Assembly (NCBI GenBank): GCA_027946555.1
Contig: JAPEVC010000013.1
Location: 247,203-311,202 of the forward strand
DNA length: 64,000 nt
Direction of reading: 5' to 3'
Origin: Gnomoniopsis sp. IMI 355080
Lineage: Eukaryota; Ascomycota; Sordariomycetes; Diaporthales; Gnomoniaceae
The notes beneath the pieces were generated by a model, which was not told the DNA's origin, ran no database searches, and worked only from the letters and a program-made list of their open reading frames with translations. The translations under genes were made by a program, and so were the position numbers. Below, in pieces: positions 34,319 to 44,292 of the stretch (its first letter is position 1; each line of letters begins with the position of its first letter).

Positions 34319-36348
34319 CTACTCCGGTTCCTCTCTCAGTGCATCCTTCTCCTTCTGCGCCTCCTTCTGCGCAGAGCCCTCGCCCTTCTTCGACCCCCCA
34401 CCGGTAAATTTATCCAAACTGAGCCTTGGCAACGATGCGCTCTTGCGTCCGCCACCCTCGGCCTCCTCCTTCTCGGCGGCCTCTCTTTTCATTTCGGCCT
34501 CGTTCTCCCGCTTCACTTTCGCCATGGCCTCCTCGGTCAACTCTTGCCGCGAGATGCGCTCAATCACATCCTTCTTTCGCGTCCGCCGGTCTCCAATCCA
34601 AATCACCAAGCCCGCGCTCGCATTGCACGTGATTGAGCAGCACAGAATCACTGTCGTCAACGCGAATGGCCGCTCCGATGCTGGGATACCCCACGTGCAT
34701 GAGCCAAGCGAAATCTGCAGACAACTGTGTAGGTCGAGGAGCACGGTAATGAGGACCATCAACTTGATGGGGAATGCGAAATGAGTTTCTGTCTCATGCG
34801 GACGGTAGAAAGTGTGCGACTTGGCATATTTCCCTTGGTGGTGCATGAGCTTCTCCTGCTGCTGAGGCGAGAGAACGGAGAATTCCTCGCCTGGGGCGAG
34901 CGAGGCGATGGAAGGGGCATCACGCGCGGCCTCGAGGTCGATCTCGGGCAATACCGCTTCCGTGGGCAAATCGTTGTGGTCGCGCAGCTTCGGCAAGAGG
35001 AGCTTGCGGCGGAGTTTCCAACTTAAACGGTCTATTTCGTGTGTTAATGAGATGCGATCCTTAACGTGACAAAACTAGCCAACTTACGGTAGTGTGCAAT
35101 GTAGATCATGTGGTACGTGTCGACGGCCCGGAAAGGCGCTAGGCCATCGCCGACGATGGCGAAAAGTGCGACTAGGGTGTAGTCGATAATTTCAACTAGA
35201 TAATTCTGCTTCGCACCGACTTCGATCCAGCCGATCAGGAACAGAACCCAAGCAAGTCCGAAAAGCGTAATCAGCGTGGCGTAGAGCGTGACCAAGAAGC
35301 CGAGCGGACGGCTGGCATAGCGAATGAAGCCCTTCCAGCTACGTTTGAGCTTGCTCCGCCGTGAGTGCAGCATGTGGCGGACGTGGTCGTCCAACCTCGC
35401 GACATCCTCCGGGTCCCATCCTTCCAGACTAGCACCGTGCGGGAGGGCGGCATAGTGGGTGCTTTCGACGTTAGAGGTGATACTATACGTGCGATCTGCG
35501 TTGGGCCTTTGGTCTTGTTCATTGGGTTGCCTTTGCTCCTCGGTGATATTTTCGAGAGACTCCGGGTAAGTCCCAGGTACCGTCGATTCACGTCGTGATG
35601 ATGGTGGGGGTGGTGCCCAAGAGAGATCGTAAGTGGGTCGTCGATTGACGAAGCGTCCTAGACTTGGGATGAACAGCGAGTTTTGGAGGTTGGTGATCGA
35701 CGTCAAGGTGGAGACCTCAGGATCAACAACATCCAGTAGATCGACGATCCTGTGATCATACTCGTTGTCACGAGCTATGGCCTCTTTCTCTTCTCTGGTC
35801 AGTTGCGGCGGCGCCGGCTGCTTCGAGCCCCAACGTGGCAGCCAGCCTCTCCGCGCTGATGAGCCCGAGGTACTTCCAGCCTTGTTGGCGCCAGTGGCAG
35901 ACAGCTCGGGCACAGAAGGCAAAGGCTTCAAGGCATGACCTCCTTGGGAGGCATCGGAGCTCCAGTTGGGTCGCTGAGGTTCCGAGCTCGACCGCCTGCG
36001 TCCATCGCGGCTTTCTTGGCCATTTGAAATCGGGTGAGGCTGGGGGTTTGTTTCCTCAAAATCGTTGGCGACAGGCGTCATGCCCGCCCTGGACCGGGGA
36101 GCATGCAATCTGCGCAGACCGATGGACGACTGCTGTCGGTTGGCTGAGTTGGCGCCATTGAGGTTTGGGCGGGAAGTTTGGAGAATAGGAGGCTGTTCTC
36201 GCGCAGGCGTTGTTGGATTTGCAGCTGCAGTAGTGGCTGGGCCCTGTGGGTTGGTGCTAGTTGATGCTGCCAAGTCGGGGTGTTGCCGAGTGACACTGGG
36301 GTCAAAATAGGGGTTTTCGTCAGGCCGAGCCGAGTTGTTCGAAGCCAT
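34319..36348 (-). CDS. DUF2985 family integral membrane protein
   Basis: Two exons, 35088-36348 and 34319-35031, with a 56-base intron (GTAAGT...ATAG), encode 657 residues. The first 330 residues are polar and Pro/Ser/Arg-rich and probably disordered and cytosolic. Two spans follow near 365-420 (FLVTLYATLITLFGLAWVLFLIGWI and IIDYTLVALFAIVGDGLAPF). Then comes the conserved AVDTYHMIYIAHYH motif interrupted by the intron, and two more hydrophobic segments near 520-575 (MVLITVLLDLHSCLQISLGS and TTVILCCSITCNASAGLVIWIG). The tail is a highly charged coiled coil. This order matches the fungal DUF2985 family (PF11204), which has no known function. The disordered N-terminus with many Ser/Arg sites suggests phosphoregulation, an inference only. 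Confidence 0.85.
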
Positions 36349-37509
36349 GACAGCCGTAGAGGCGTGTGCGGGTGTGCCTGTGGGTGTGCCTGTGTGTGTG
36401 TGTTCTTCTCTCGGAAGAAGAACAAGTAAACTACCACGGCTCAGACCGGTTGTTTACTCTTTTGGATACACCGGGAAAACGAAAGGAGCAGTGAAAGAAA
36501 AGGTCTTTTGGGACTTTGACCATTGTTGCCAAGATAAGAGGAAACGCCCTAAGGTTACGTCGCGCTACACATGAAGAAATTGGAATCAACAGGCTGACAG
36601 ATCATTCTGGCCCTGCTGGGTGATGTCATTCCCGGCGGGCATGCCTGGTTTTGTTGTTTGAGGCGTGCAGATTGGCATTGCACAAGTTGTGGCCCACTTA
36701 AAAGAACCCGCAAAATGACGATGCTTGTTGGTTTCTGGCAGGGAAGAAAACTAACCCTCATACCTGCCATGTAAATTAGTTAGTCAGCCTGCAAAGCAAA
36801 TTCAAACCTCTCATATGTAGGACATCGTCATTTCTTCTCCATGTGAATACATAATTCATATATTGTACTGTGTTAATGCATGCATACGCAGGATATAGAT
36901 GCCTGCCTCACTCACCACACTGTGATGCACTGCATCCTTTTCTTTTGGCCGAGTGGCTGGCATTTGGGATGTGCTTTAATTCCATAGTATGCCATTACGC
37001 GCCAACTCGCTAGCTGCTTCAGCCAGCTGTGACAGCGGCAAGGCAATCTGAAATAAGTCGAATTCACGCTCCATGCGCTGCGCTTGTGACGCTAATCTAC
37101 AGGCTATGCAGTAGCTCTCGCTGGTATTACTACCTTCCGGGCCTACGTATCGGTCCTATGTGCGTAGACTCTTCGCCACCAGCTGAAAGGAAATGCATTC
37201 CTTGTCTAGCCTAGCGGAAGAAAAGCTCCCGCCCACACGCCTGCAGCGAAGTGGGTGTTTTCCATTTCGGGACATAACCTTCGTGCACGGCATCGACAGG
37301 GACTTCCCCGGCCAGATATAGGCACAGGATCCAGCGGCTTGGTCTGCCCAGACGTCAAACGGTCCACCCCGGTTCGGCCCGTCCGGCGGATTGTAACCAC
37401 AGAGGCTATCAGAAACACTGAAAGACTCTTGGCTTCAACACAATCAGGAGAATTTATTACTATTCTGACTAAACATTCCCTTGTCACTATTCATCTTTAA
37501 TCATATATC
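36349..37509. other. Intergenic, no supported gene
   Basis: Promoter and leader of the DUF2985 gene (GT-rich simple sequence at about 36370-36405), then about 1 kb without coding signals. Confidence 0.5.
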
Positions 37510-37755
37510 TCAAATCTGTGGGCGGAAGCTTTGGTGTACCCTACCCACGCGTGTGCCAGATGTAAACCGACCTGCGTCAAATGGGACCTTCCTTCGAATA
37601 CTAATGAAAGATTTCATGGCATAGAACTTGAACAACTTGGGATCAGAAGCTGTCTTTGCTACTTTGTTGCCCATCTCCTCGAAGGAACTCAGTGCGTCTG
37701 CAATGTCTGCAGCCTCGTGGCCTCCATGTGCTGTTCCGGCACGAGACCCGATCAT
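37510..37755 (-). CDS. Possible small protein (81 residues) next to the ISG12-like gene
   Basis: An ATG frame at 37755 encodes a soluble peptide with balanced, protein-like composition: an Ala/Glu-rich helix (HEAADIADALSSFEEMGNKVAKTA) followed by a basic strand-like part. The open frame begins 57 bases past the stop codon of the ISG12-like gene on the same strand. It might be a separate gene or a former or alternative 3' exon of that gene. No domain is recognised and there is no splice evidence. Confidence 0.3.
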   Translation of the reverse strand: MIGSRAGTAHGGHEAADIADALSSFEEMGNKVAKTASDPKLFKFYAMKSFISIRRKVPFDAGRFTSGTRVGRVHQSFRPQI

Positions 37756-37811
37756 GGGGATCTCAACAATAATACCCAACCACTGTGCGTCTTGAGCTTG
37801 TCCACGCCGTT

Positions 37812-38690
37812 CTAATCGGACTTTGTGGCCTCATCTCCCTCTTTGGCCTTCTGATAAGCCAAGGCACCCCCCACTCCGCTGATAACAGCAGCTCCAAGAC
37901 CCTGCACAGCACCGGAGATTGCAGCAACTCCGTATCCTCCCATTGCCGCGCTCTGGACCGTGGCATATAGGCCACAGGCTACGACGTTGCCAGCGGCAGC
38001 CTGGACACCTGCAGCGACCGAGCCTATATCGAAGGGCATATATGTGTTAGCATTCCCACCGGCCTTCGTCTTGAATACCTTCGTCCGGATGGGGGTCTGC
38101 GTACCAGCAACAGGGCCTACGGAACTGAATCCAGTCGCAGCCATGATAGGAGCAGCGGCCGCCATGGGCGCAGCAACGAGTCCAACTCCGACAGCCCCAA
38201 CAGCAAGAAGCGCCGCAGTACCTGGATTGGCCGCAGCCCACTCAGCACTCTGGTAAACGTTGATCAGCTCTTGTGTGCTTGAAACTGCCATAAATGACGA
38301 AGAAAGTAAAGAGGAGGGCGCAAGGATACGCAGGTAATTTACTTGTCCTGCGGCTTCAGGCGCTGCCTCCACGAACTCTTGCGTCTTAGCTGCGGCTGCC
38401 ATCAAACCAGCTTGAACGTTTTCGCGAAGCTCCGTCGATTGGACAGCGTCATTGGCAAGGGTGATGCCGGCGAGAGTCGCATTCTTCACATTGTTCATGA
38501 TCTCTGGTGCTGCCATCAGGCCAGCATGAACGTTTTCGCGAATCTCCGTCGAATTGACAGCGTCCTTGGTAAGGGTGACGCCGGCGAGAGTCGCGTTCTT
38601 CACACTGTTCATAATCTCTGGTGCTGCATCCGCCGCCAACCCCTTGGCAAGGTGGACGGCGTCAAGAGCGGTGTTCATCAATTTGTTCAT
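37812..38690 (-). CDS. ISG12/IFI6-16-like membrane protein with tandem N-terminal repeats
   Basis: Single open frame of 292 residues, ATG at 38690. The middle and C-terminal parts carry Gly/Ala-rich hydrophobic segments: LLAVGAVGVGLVAAPMAAAA followed by GFSSVGPVAGT near 160-200, and AAAGNVVACGLYATVQSAAMGGYG and AVISGVGGALAYQ near 233-275. The first of these is the hallmark of the interferon-inducible ISG12 (IFI6/IFI27) family, whose fungal members are uncharacterised and whose animal members act at mitochondria and the nuclear envelope. The N-terminus holds two 38-residue direct repeats (residues 23-60 and 61-98). A potential 58-base intron (GTAAAT...GGCAG) lies at about residue 117-136, but removing it breaks the frame, so the unspliced model is kept. 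The function in fungi is unknown. Confidence 0.75.
   Translation of the reverse strand: MNKLMNTALDAVHLAKGLAADAAPEIMNSVKNATLAGVTLTKDAVNSTEIRENVHAGLMAAPEIMNNVKNATLAGITLANDAVQSTELRENVQAGLMAAAAKTQEFVEAAPEAAGQVNYLRILAPSSLLSSSFMAVSSTQELINVYQSAEWAAANPGTAALLAVGAVGVGLVAAPMAAAAPIMAATGFSSVGPVAGTQTPIRTKVFKTKAGGNANTYMPFDIGSVAAGVQAAAGNVVACGLYATVQSAAMGGYGVAAISGAVQGLGAAVISGVGGALAYQKAKEGDEATKSD
38397..38624 (-). repeat. Two 114-base direct repeats in the ISG12-like gene
   Basis: Two adjacent 38-codon units both start APEIMN[SN]VKNATLAG and end ENV[HQ]AGLMA, differing at about eight residues. They are an in-frame duplication that doubles a probable amphipathic helix pair. Confidence 0.9.
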
Positions 38691-39310
38691 GGTTGGTGTT
38701 TGGTGCTATCGTGACGTCGAAGGTGAATAGTGCAACAAGGAAATTGCGCGTTGCAAAAGGATTTGATGGTTGAGCGACTCTGAGATATGCAAAAGGCCCA
38801 GGCGCGACGAAAGTGGCTGAGCGGCGTTCTCCCCCGCAGGCCGCAGAAAACAGGTCGCACGCAGACTGAAAGCCACCAACAAATAATGACTGCATCCTCT
38901 CTCCCTGGTGGCTCGCTAGGCAACGGCGTGCTCTTTTGACCGGATCGCAAACCCACCCGTCCTGGCACTTAACAAGCCATATAGGAGTCAGGCAACAAAG
39001 TTGAGTTGGCAAAAGCGAGGTCCAGATAGGTTCATCACACACTGCCACCGTACAAAGCGGCGAGATATTTCTGAACAACCCTCCCCCCCCCCCGGCCACC
39101 CCGAGCGAGCTACATGGGGTTTGGTCTGGTAACAGAGTCACACGTTGGATCGAAAGGTGCATAGCAGATCCATGAGCATGGTTCGATCGTCTTGTAAAAG
39201 GAAAGCAACAGGAAAGTGTGTGTTGAACCATGTTTGTGATATATGGATATTTATGGATCAAGTCGCGGGGTATCTCGAATTCTCAGGACATGCCTCGAGA
39301 CATAGCAAAC
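38691..39310. other. Intergenic with C11 homopolymer
   Basis: Promoter of the ISG12-like gene and the 3' side of ESF1. A run of 11 C lies at 39083-39093. A 199-codon minus-strand frame over this stretch overlaps the ISG12-like start and has random-looking composition. Confidence 0.5.
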
Positions 39311-41419
39311 CTATTTCCTCCCACCAGACTTCTTCTTGAGGGAGCTCACCAACTTGCTCAAGTCATCCTTACCACCAGCGGCCTTGGGCTTCTTGGACTT
39401 CTTTTCATCGCGCTCTGCTCCATCATCCTCACCGCCATGCTTTCGCTTCTTCCGCCCCTCCTCCAGCAACTTCTTCATGCCAGAAGTGGCCTTGAACTTG
39501 GGGTTGGACGGGTCAATAGCGAATTCGTGGTCTTGGAACACAGCCTTGAAACGGTCATCATCCACATCCATCTTGAAGTCCTCTTGCAGGCCACCAGCAT
39601 CCTCGGCATCTTTCCTGCTCTTCTTGCCCTTTTTCTTCTTCTTGTCCTTCTCGGCCTTGATAATCTCGTTCATGTCGAAGTGAGCCAAGTGACCGTCCTC
39701 CTCGTCGTGGTTATCGGCCATCAGAAGCTCCAGTTGAGCCCGCTCCTCCTTGTTCTTCTCTTCTTGGGCCTCTCTCTTCTCGCGCTTCTTGAGTCGGTCC
39801 TTCTTGAGCAGAGCAGTCTTGGAGGCCTTCTTCGGCTCTTCTGTCGTGAAGAATGGATCGTCGAAGCCAAGGTCCTCTTGCGCCTCCTCCTCGGCACCCG
39901 CATCGGCCTTGCCACCCGCCCTCCTCGCCAGGTACGCCTCCTTCTTCGCGGCCTTCTTCTCTCGCTCCTTCCTAATGTATTTCTCTGCCGTGGTCTCTTC
40001 CTCCGGGTCCTTCTTCTTTGGCCCCTCCGTCAACGCGGGCGCAAAGGTAATCTGCATCTCGCCGACAGGTTCAGATTTAGATGGTTTGCCTTCAGGCTCG
40101 TCCTTCAAGCCAAGCGCCTCACGCAATTTCTTGCGGGCGAGTTCCTTTTTGCTTAGCTTGGGTGCACCAGCAGCCTCGTCTGGGATGGGCTCTTCCTCGT
40201 CGTCATCATCCTCACTATCGCTAGCCAGGTATGCCTTGAGATCGTTCTCGGCGATGTCAGTCCTGCTGCCGCTGAAAGCATTCTTCATTGTCTCCTTCCG
40301 TGTCGCATCCTCAGGGTGCATATCCCAGGTCAGCTTAACCTTAGAGTGCTGCAGCGCATCTGTGACAAACTCGACGGGCTTGTAGTTGTCCGGAACAGTA
40401 TCACACTCGTCACGTGGCTCGTCGTCGAATGCCACATCGTCTGGAACAAATCGCAAGTCCAGAAAATTGGAAGATGACAAGTATTCGTTTCCATCGGTTG
40501 CCTCGTAAATCTTGTGCGCCGTGTTCTTATCCGAGCAAATCATGATCGCGTAGTAATACCGTAATCTGTCCAGCTGGTATGTTCGGAGTGCGTCGTGGTC
40601 AAAATCCTCATCGTTGCCCTCTTGCAGCAGCTCCTTTTTGACCTCCTCGTCGCTGTCATCGGCGTCATCTTCCTCATTTTCACTGTCATCATCCGGTTCG
40701 TCCTCGTCCTCTCCCGCACTCTTCTTGAAAATCTCCTTTGGCGGCCCCTCGAGCTCCTCGCGCTGCATTCGCTCCTTGCCGAATTCCGAGGGGTAGATGG
40801 AGATCTTTTCTATGCGCCCGCCAACCGGTATGAAGCTCTTGAACAGTGCCATTAGATCGACAGACTTCATATGATCCCAATCCAGGTTGACAATGGCTAG
40901 GCGGTTCGTGACCTCTCCAGTCTCAACATTGGCTTGTTCAGTTTGGTATTTTTGCATGTCTGGCGCATTGTCCACTTCCTCTTCGTCTTCTGAGTCCGAG
41001 TCCGACTCCGACTCATCCTCAGAAGACGAGAAGCCACCTCCTCTTGCAGGATCGTATTTCTTCTCTGCCTTTTCCAACTCGCGTTGAACAACATCGTCAT
41101 CCTCCACCTCCACATCACCGGCCTCTTCATCTTCGTCCTCGTCGTCATCCTCGTCATCTTCGTCCTCTTCTTGATAAAGTCGCTTCAACGCAATTTTCTT
41201 GGAGTCGGACTTGATTTTGCGGCCGTATCGGTCCACCTTGGCTGTGGCGGTGAATTCGTCATCCTTCAGCATGCGCGAGAAACGCTTGTCAATGGTGGTT
41301 TTGGATTTGCGTTTGGACGGAAGGGCATAGCGCGGGTCCGTCTCGAAGTTGGCGAAGCGAGCGTCGGTGATTTTCTTTGCGGGCGCACTATCGCGCTTCT
41401 TGGAGGATTTGGAAGACAT
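39311..41419 (-). CDS. esf1: ESF1, nucleolar pre-rRNA processing factor
   Basis: Single exon of 702 residues. The ATG at 41419 (MSSKSSKKRD) matches the usual start; the frame is open further upstream but that part looks like leader. ESF1 is a nucleolar component of the small-subunit processome needed for 18S rRNA maturation. The N-terminus has DARFANFETDPRYALP and DKRFSRML, conserved in the family. Then come long Asp/Glu tracts (about residues 83-115 and 140-165) and a central region with RLAIVNLDWDHMKSVDLMALF, FIPVGGRIEKISIYPSEFGKERM and RLRYYYAIMICSD, an RRM-like fold. The C-terminus carries acidic and Lys-rich stretches and ends in the conserved DPSNPKFKATSGMKKLLEEG block. Length and order are as expected. 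The gene lies head-to-tail behind the esterase cluster and is unlikely to be related to it. Confidence 0.95.
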   Translation of the reverse strand: MSSKSSKKRDSAPAKKITDARFANFETDPRYALPSKRKSKTTIDKRFSRMLKDDEFTATAKVDRYGRKIKSDSKKIALKRLYQEEDEDDEDDDEDEDEEAGDVEVEDDDVVQRELEKAEKKYDPARGGGFSSSEDESESDSDSEDEEEVDNAPDMQKYQTEQANVETGEVTNRLAIVNLDWDHMKSVDLMALFKSFIPVGGRIEKISIYPSEFGKERMQREELEGPPKEIFKKSAGEDEDEPDDDSENEEDDADDSDEEVKKELLQEGNDEDFDHDALRTYQLDRLRYYYAIMICSDKNTAHKIYEATDGNEYLSSSNFLDLRFVPDDVAFDDEPRDECDTVPDNYKPVEFVTDALQHSKVKLTWDMHPEDATRKETMKNAFSGSRTDIAENDLKAYLASDSEDDDDEEEPIPDEAAGAPKLSKKELARKKLREALGLKDEPEGKPSKSEPVGEMQITFAPALTEGPKKKDPEEETTAEKYIRKEREKKAAKKEAYLARRAGGKADAGAEEEAQEDLGFDDPFFTTEEPKKASKTALLKKDRLKKREKREAQEEKNKEERAQLELLMADNHDEEDGHLAHFDMNEIIKAEKDKKKKKGKKSRKDAEDAGGLQEDFKMDVDDDRFKAVFQDHEFAIDPSNPKFKATSGMKKLLEEGRKKRKHGGEDDGAERDEKKSKKPKAAGGKDDLSKLVSSLKKKSGGRK

Positions 41420-41890
41420 TTTGACGACTGTTCTCGGTCCGGGGTGAATGAAAGACCTTTGTGAGACTGAAGTTGAAGTCGCTGCCAAAAAGATGTTGAA
41501 GTCTAGGAAATTTCCATTCTGCCGCTTATCGGTCCTTGAACCATGTACCGTGCTGAAAGGGAAACGGAAGGCGGTGGCGAGCTGATGGTCCGTGCATATC
41601 TCTCGCACAGGCTCTGGCTCAAGTCCAAGCTAATTTAAGATCTACCTACTACATATCTTATTGAATGGTCATTGAGGCGGGTAGGCATTGTTAGGCCTTC
41701 ATTCGCAAAAATAAAAATAAAAAATACTCTTGGCATTCAAATGTAAGCAATCGCAAACAGTATCAGATGGTGCCCAACAAGAAGGAGTACGCGGACGTGA
41801 AACAGAACACCTGGGCAGTGTGAAGATGGAATGGTCAAAGTCCACGATGTCAAGTTTTCTTGTTACATTCATATGACTGCCTTCCTGACC
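41420..41890. other. ESF1 promoter and esterase 3' region
   Basis: The 471 bases contain the ESF1 leader and the 3' UTR of the carboxylesterase. No gene is seen. Confidence 0.5.
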
Positions 41891-43826
41891 TCAGTAATTG
41901 AGCTGACTCTGCCATATGCTGTTGATATACTTTGTTCCATCTAATCTGTAATCGTCGATTTCGGTGTATGCAACACTACTATTGGTGCCATCTGCATTCA
42001 CGACAAAGTTGTTTCCCACACCGTGGGCGTTGGCAGTGTCCCATGTTGGCCACGTTGGATAACCCATCACTGTTGGAGAGGTATCGTCAGCAAAAAAATG
42101 CAGGGACTTCCCCTTACTACAGCACTCACAGCCATGATTGTTTGGGTCCAAGTCAGTCGCAAACGATGCCCACATTCTACTCATGAGCAGAGACGCTTCC
42201 TGCAACTGCTTGGTATCGTACGCAGCATCATCGACATTATTGAAGACAAATGGTATTTCAGCAGCGTGATGTGCCCCCAGCGCAGGGCTTGTGCCCAGAG
42301 CAATGAGATTCAGTCGCCCAGAGTATGCAGAGGCCCCAGCGGCAGCCCACGTATCCACCGTCAGCCGTCGCGACGCCGTCTCAACCGCATCTGTGAAGAA
42401 AGCCACTGCGCGCTTATATTGCAAGCCGTACGTCGTATCATCTTCTGGGGGGTTATACCCAGCTGGAAGACCAAGGGTATTGTTGTTCGGGTAAAGCTTC
42501 ATTAATTTCGCGATCGTGTCGTCATCTGCACCAGCGGTGGCTATCGCGGCTGCAAAGTCTTCGTCTGTATTGACGGGAGGCCCAAATAAAAATGCTGACG
42601 CCTCATCGGTAAGGGTCGTATACATGATCGTCACATTTGAGTTGAAGTGGCCTGCAGCCAGTGACTCGGATGGGCCGTCTTGCAGAAAGTCTCCATCCAC
42701 CACCGTCAGCCAAGGCCCGAGGCCGGCACCAGAATAGACGGCTGTGTCTGATATGTTCAACGCAGCTGAGAGGTCATCGAGCGGTAGACTGCGGAGACAA
42801 GCAAGCGGGCTCTCTTGTTCAGAACAGCCCGTTGCGTCAGTCAAGTTTCGGTATAAAGCTTCAGTGTATGCCGTAGCATTGGCCACGTTGTACGGCCACT
42901 TCTCAGCCATACCACCAGACTCCATGATAGCCCCCCGGAAAAGACCATCATCACGCCCGCCGTATGCAATAAGATGCTTGCCCACGGACAAGGCACCGGA
43001 GCTCTCACCCCAGATTGTGACCTTGTTTGGGTCTCCGCCAAATGCAGCTATGTTTTCTTGTAACCAGTGGAGTGCAAGGCGTTGATCACGGAGGCCATTA
43101 TTTGCACTACCTACTTCACTACTGCCCCAGAGAAATCCGAATGCTGAGAGACGATAATTCAGAGAAACGGCCACGACGGGTTTCCCTGCAAGCTCGGATT
43201 GGTGGACAAAGTTGGTGAGGTTTGTAGTTGGATCTGCGGAACCGCCGCTGAAAAGTCCGCCTCTAAATAGTTGTCAGAATGATGAGATGAAAATTCATTA
43301 CACAACACGCCTTCCATACCCGTGAATCCAGACAGCAACTGGGAGCTTAGAGCCATTAATACCGGCAGAGCTCGGCCGGATCACATTCAGTGTCAGGCAA
43401 TCTTCGGACATGGCTGCATATGTCGGAGCTGTCTGTAACTTTCTGTTAGCTCGATGGAAGTCAGATTGTGTGCATTCCTCTTACATTATACTGCATGCAC
43501 TGTAAAATATGTTAGTTGGTAGCTCGTGTGATCTCTCTAACGCCTTTGATATGTCGTCACCTTCAACTTACCACGGGCGAATAGTTCACGGCGGTTCTTG
43601 TCCCTTCCCATGTTTCATTCAGAGATTGTGGACCTCTGAAGCGCAAGCTGCCAACCGGCGCCTGTGAGTATGGTATGCCGAGGAAGACATCCTGGGCTGG
43701 ATCTAAATTTGTGATAGAAAACCCTTCGAGTGTCCCATTCAGAACGCTGACCAGTGGGCCGCAGTATACAGAATCGACCAGCAGGATCGATAATGAAAAA
43801 CACCTAAGCAGCTTTGCAAGGCCCAT
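41891..43826 (-). CDS. Secreted type-B carboxylesterase/lipase
   Basis: Five exons: 43572-43826, a 15-base micro-exon 43485-43499, 43320-43432, 42130-43262 and 41891-42069, giving 564 residues. The ATG at 43826 opens a signal peptide (MGLAKLLRCFSLSILLVDSVYC). This is an alpha/beta hydrolase of the cholinesterase/COesterase family that cleaves carboxylic esters outside the cell. The family signs are VFLGIPYSQAPVG early, SEDCLTLNV (residues near 98), the oxyanion HGGG at about 126-129, the nucleophile elbow GESSGA (Ser near 215), and a catalytic His in GAHHAAEIPFVFNN. The last intron (42070-42129) removes a Cys-rich segment that does not fit the family; if retained the protein would be 20 residues longer. 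The gene is adjacent to an amidohydrolase and a permease and may supply their substrate. Confidence 0.88.
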
Positions 43827-44292
43827 TCTGACCAAATTAGGGGGCTTTACAGTCTTTTGCGGCGGTCCGAATCAGATCATATAAAGGGGTCGGGGACGGT
43901 CCCGGGTCAACTATCTATATCTCGTCAGAATCAAGAACCACATTGCGTTATCGTATGCTTGTGAAGTCGAAGTGGGTCAGATGTGTTCGCTTTTGAATAT
44001 GAATACGGATCCTGCCGCAGATAACAATGCCGGTTAATGGTAAGGGAGCACAATCGTACTGTATCTCCTCGATCATACCATTTTGCACGAAGCAGCTAAA
44101 CATATTTGGTTATCTTTTTTTTTTGTGGAAGGATCGTCAGTAGGAGCCAAGCTTTCGTCCTACTTAAGTTCCATCCATGGTTTACATTCTTTCGCCATTT
44201 CATTAGCCTCACCATCGCGTGGGGGCCCGAAAGGGAACAGGCGTCTTATTATAGATACCAAGTGAAACAGACGAGCTATTGTATTCCTTTAT
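43827..44292 (-). promoter_or_regulatory. Carboxylesterase promoter region
   Basis: On the minus strand a TATATGA-like element lies about 55 bases before the start codon (around 43879-43886) and an 11-base palindrome GGGAC-G-GTCCC lies at 43894-43904. The remainder is the 3' side of the amidohydrolase gene. There is no palindrome identical to the one in the amidohydrolase/permease promoter. Confidence 0.4.

Noticed and set aside
38282..38339. Possible 58-base intron inside the ISG12-like gene
   Set aside because: The splice-site sequences fit, but removal shifts the frame and brings a stop within a few codons.
39160..39200. GGTTCGATC resembling a tRNA B box
   Set aside because: No matching A box, acceptor stem or anticodon arm could be drawn.
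38662..39261. 199-codon minus-strand frame
   Set aside because: It overlaps the start of the ISG12-like gene and spans a poly-C run; random-looking composition.
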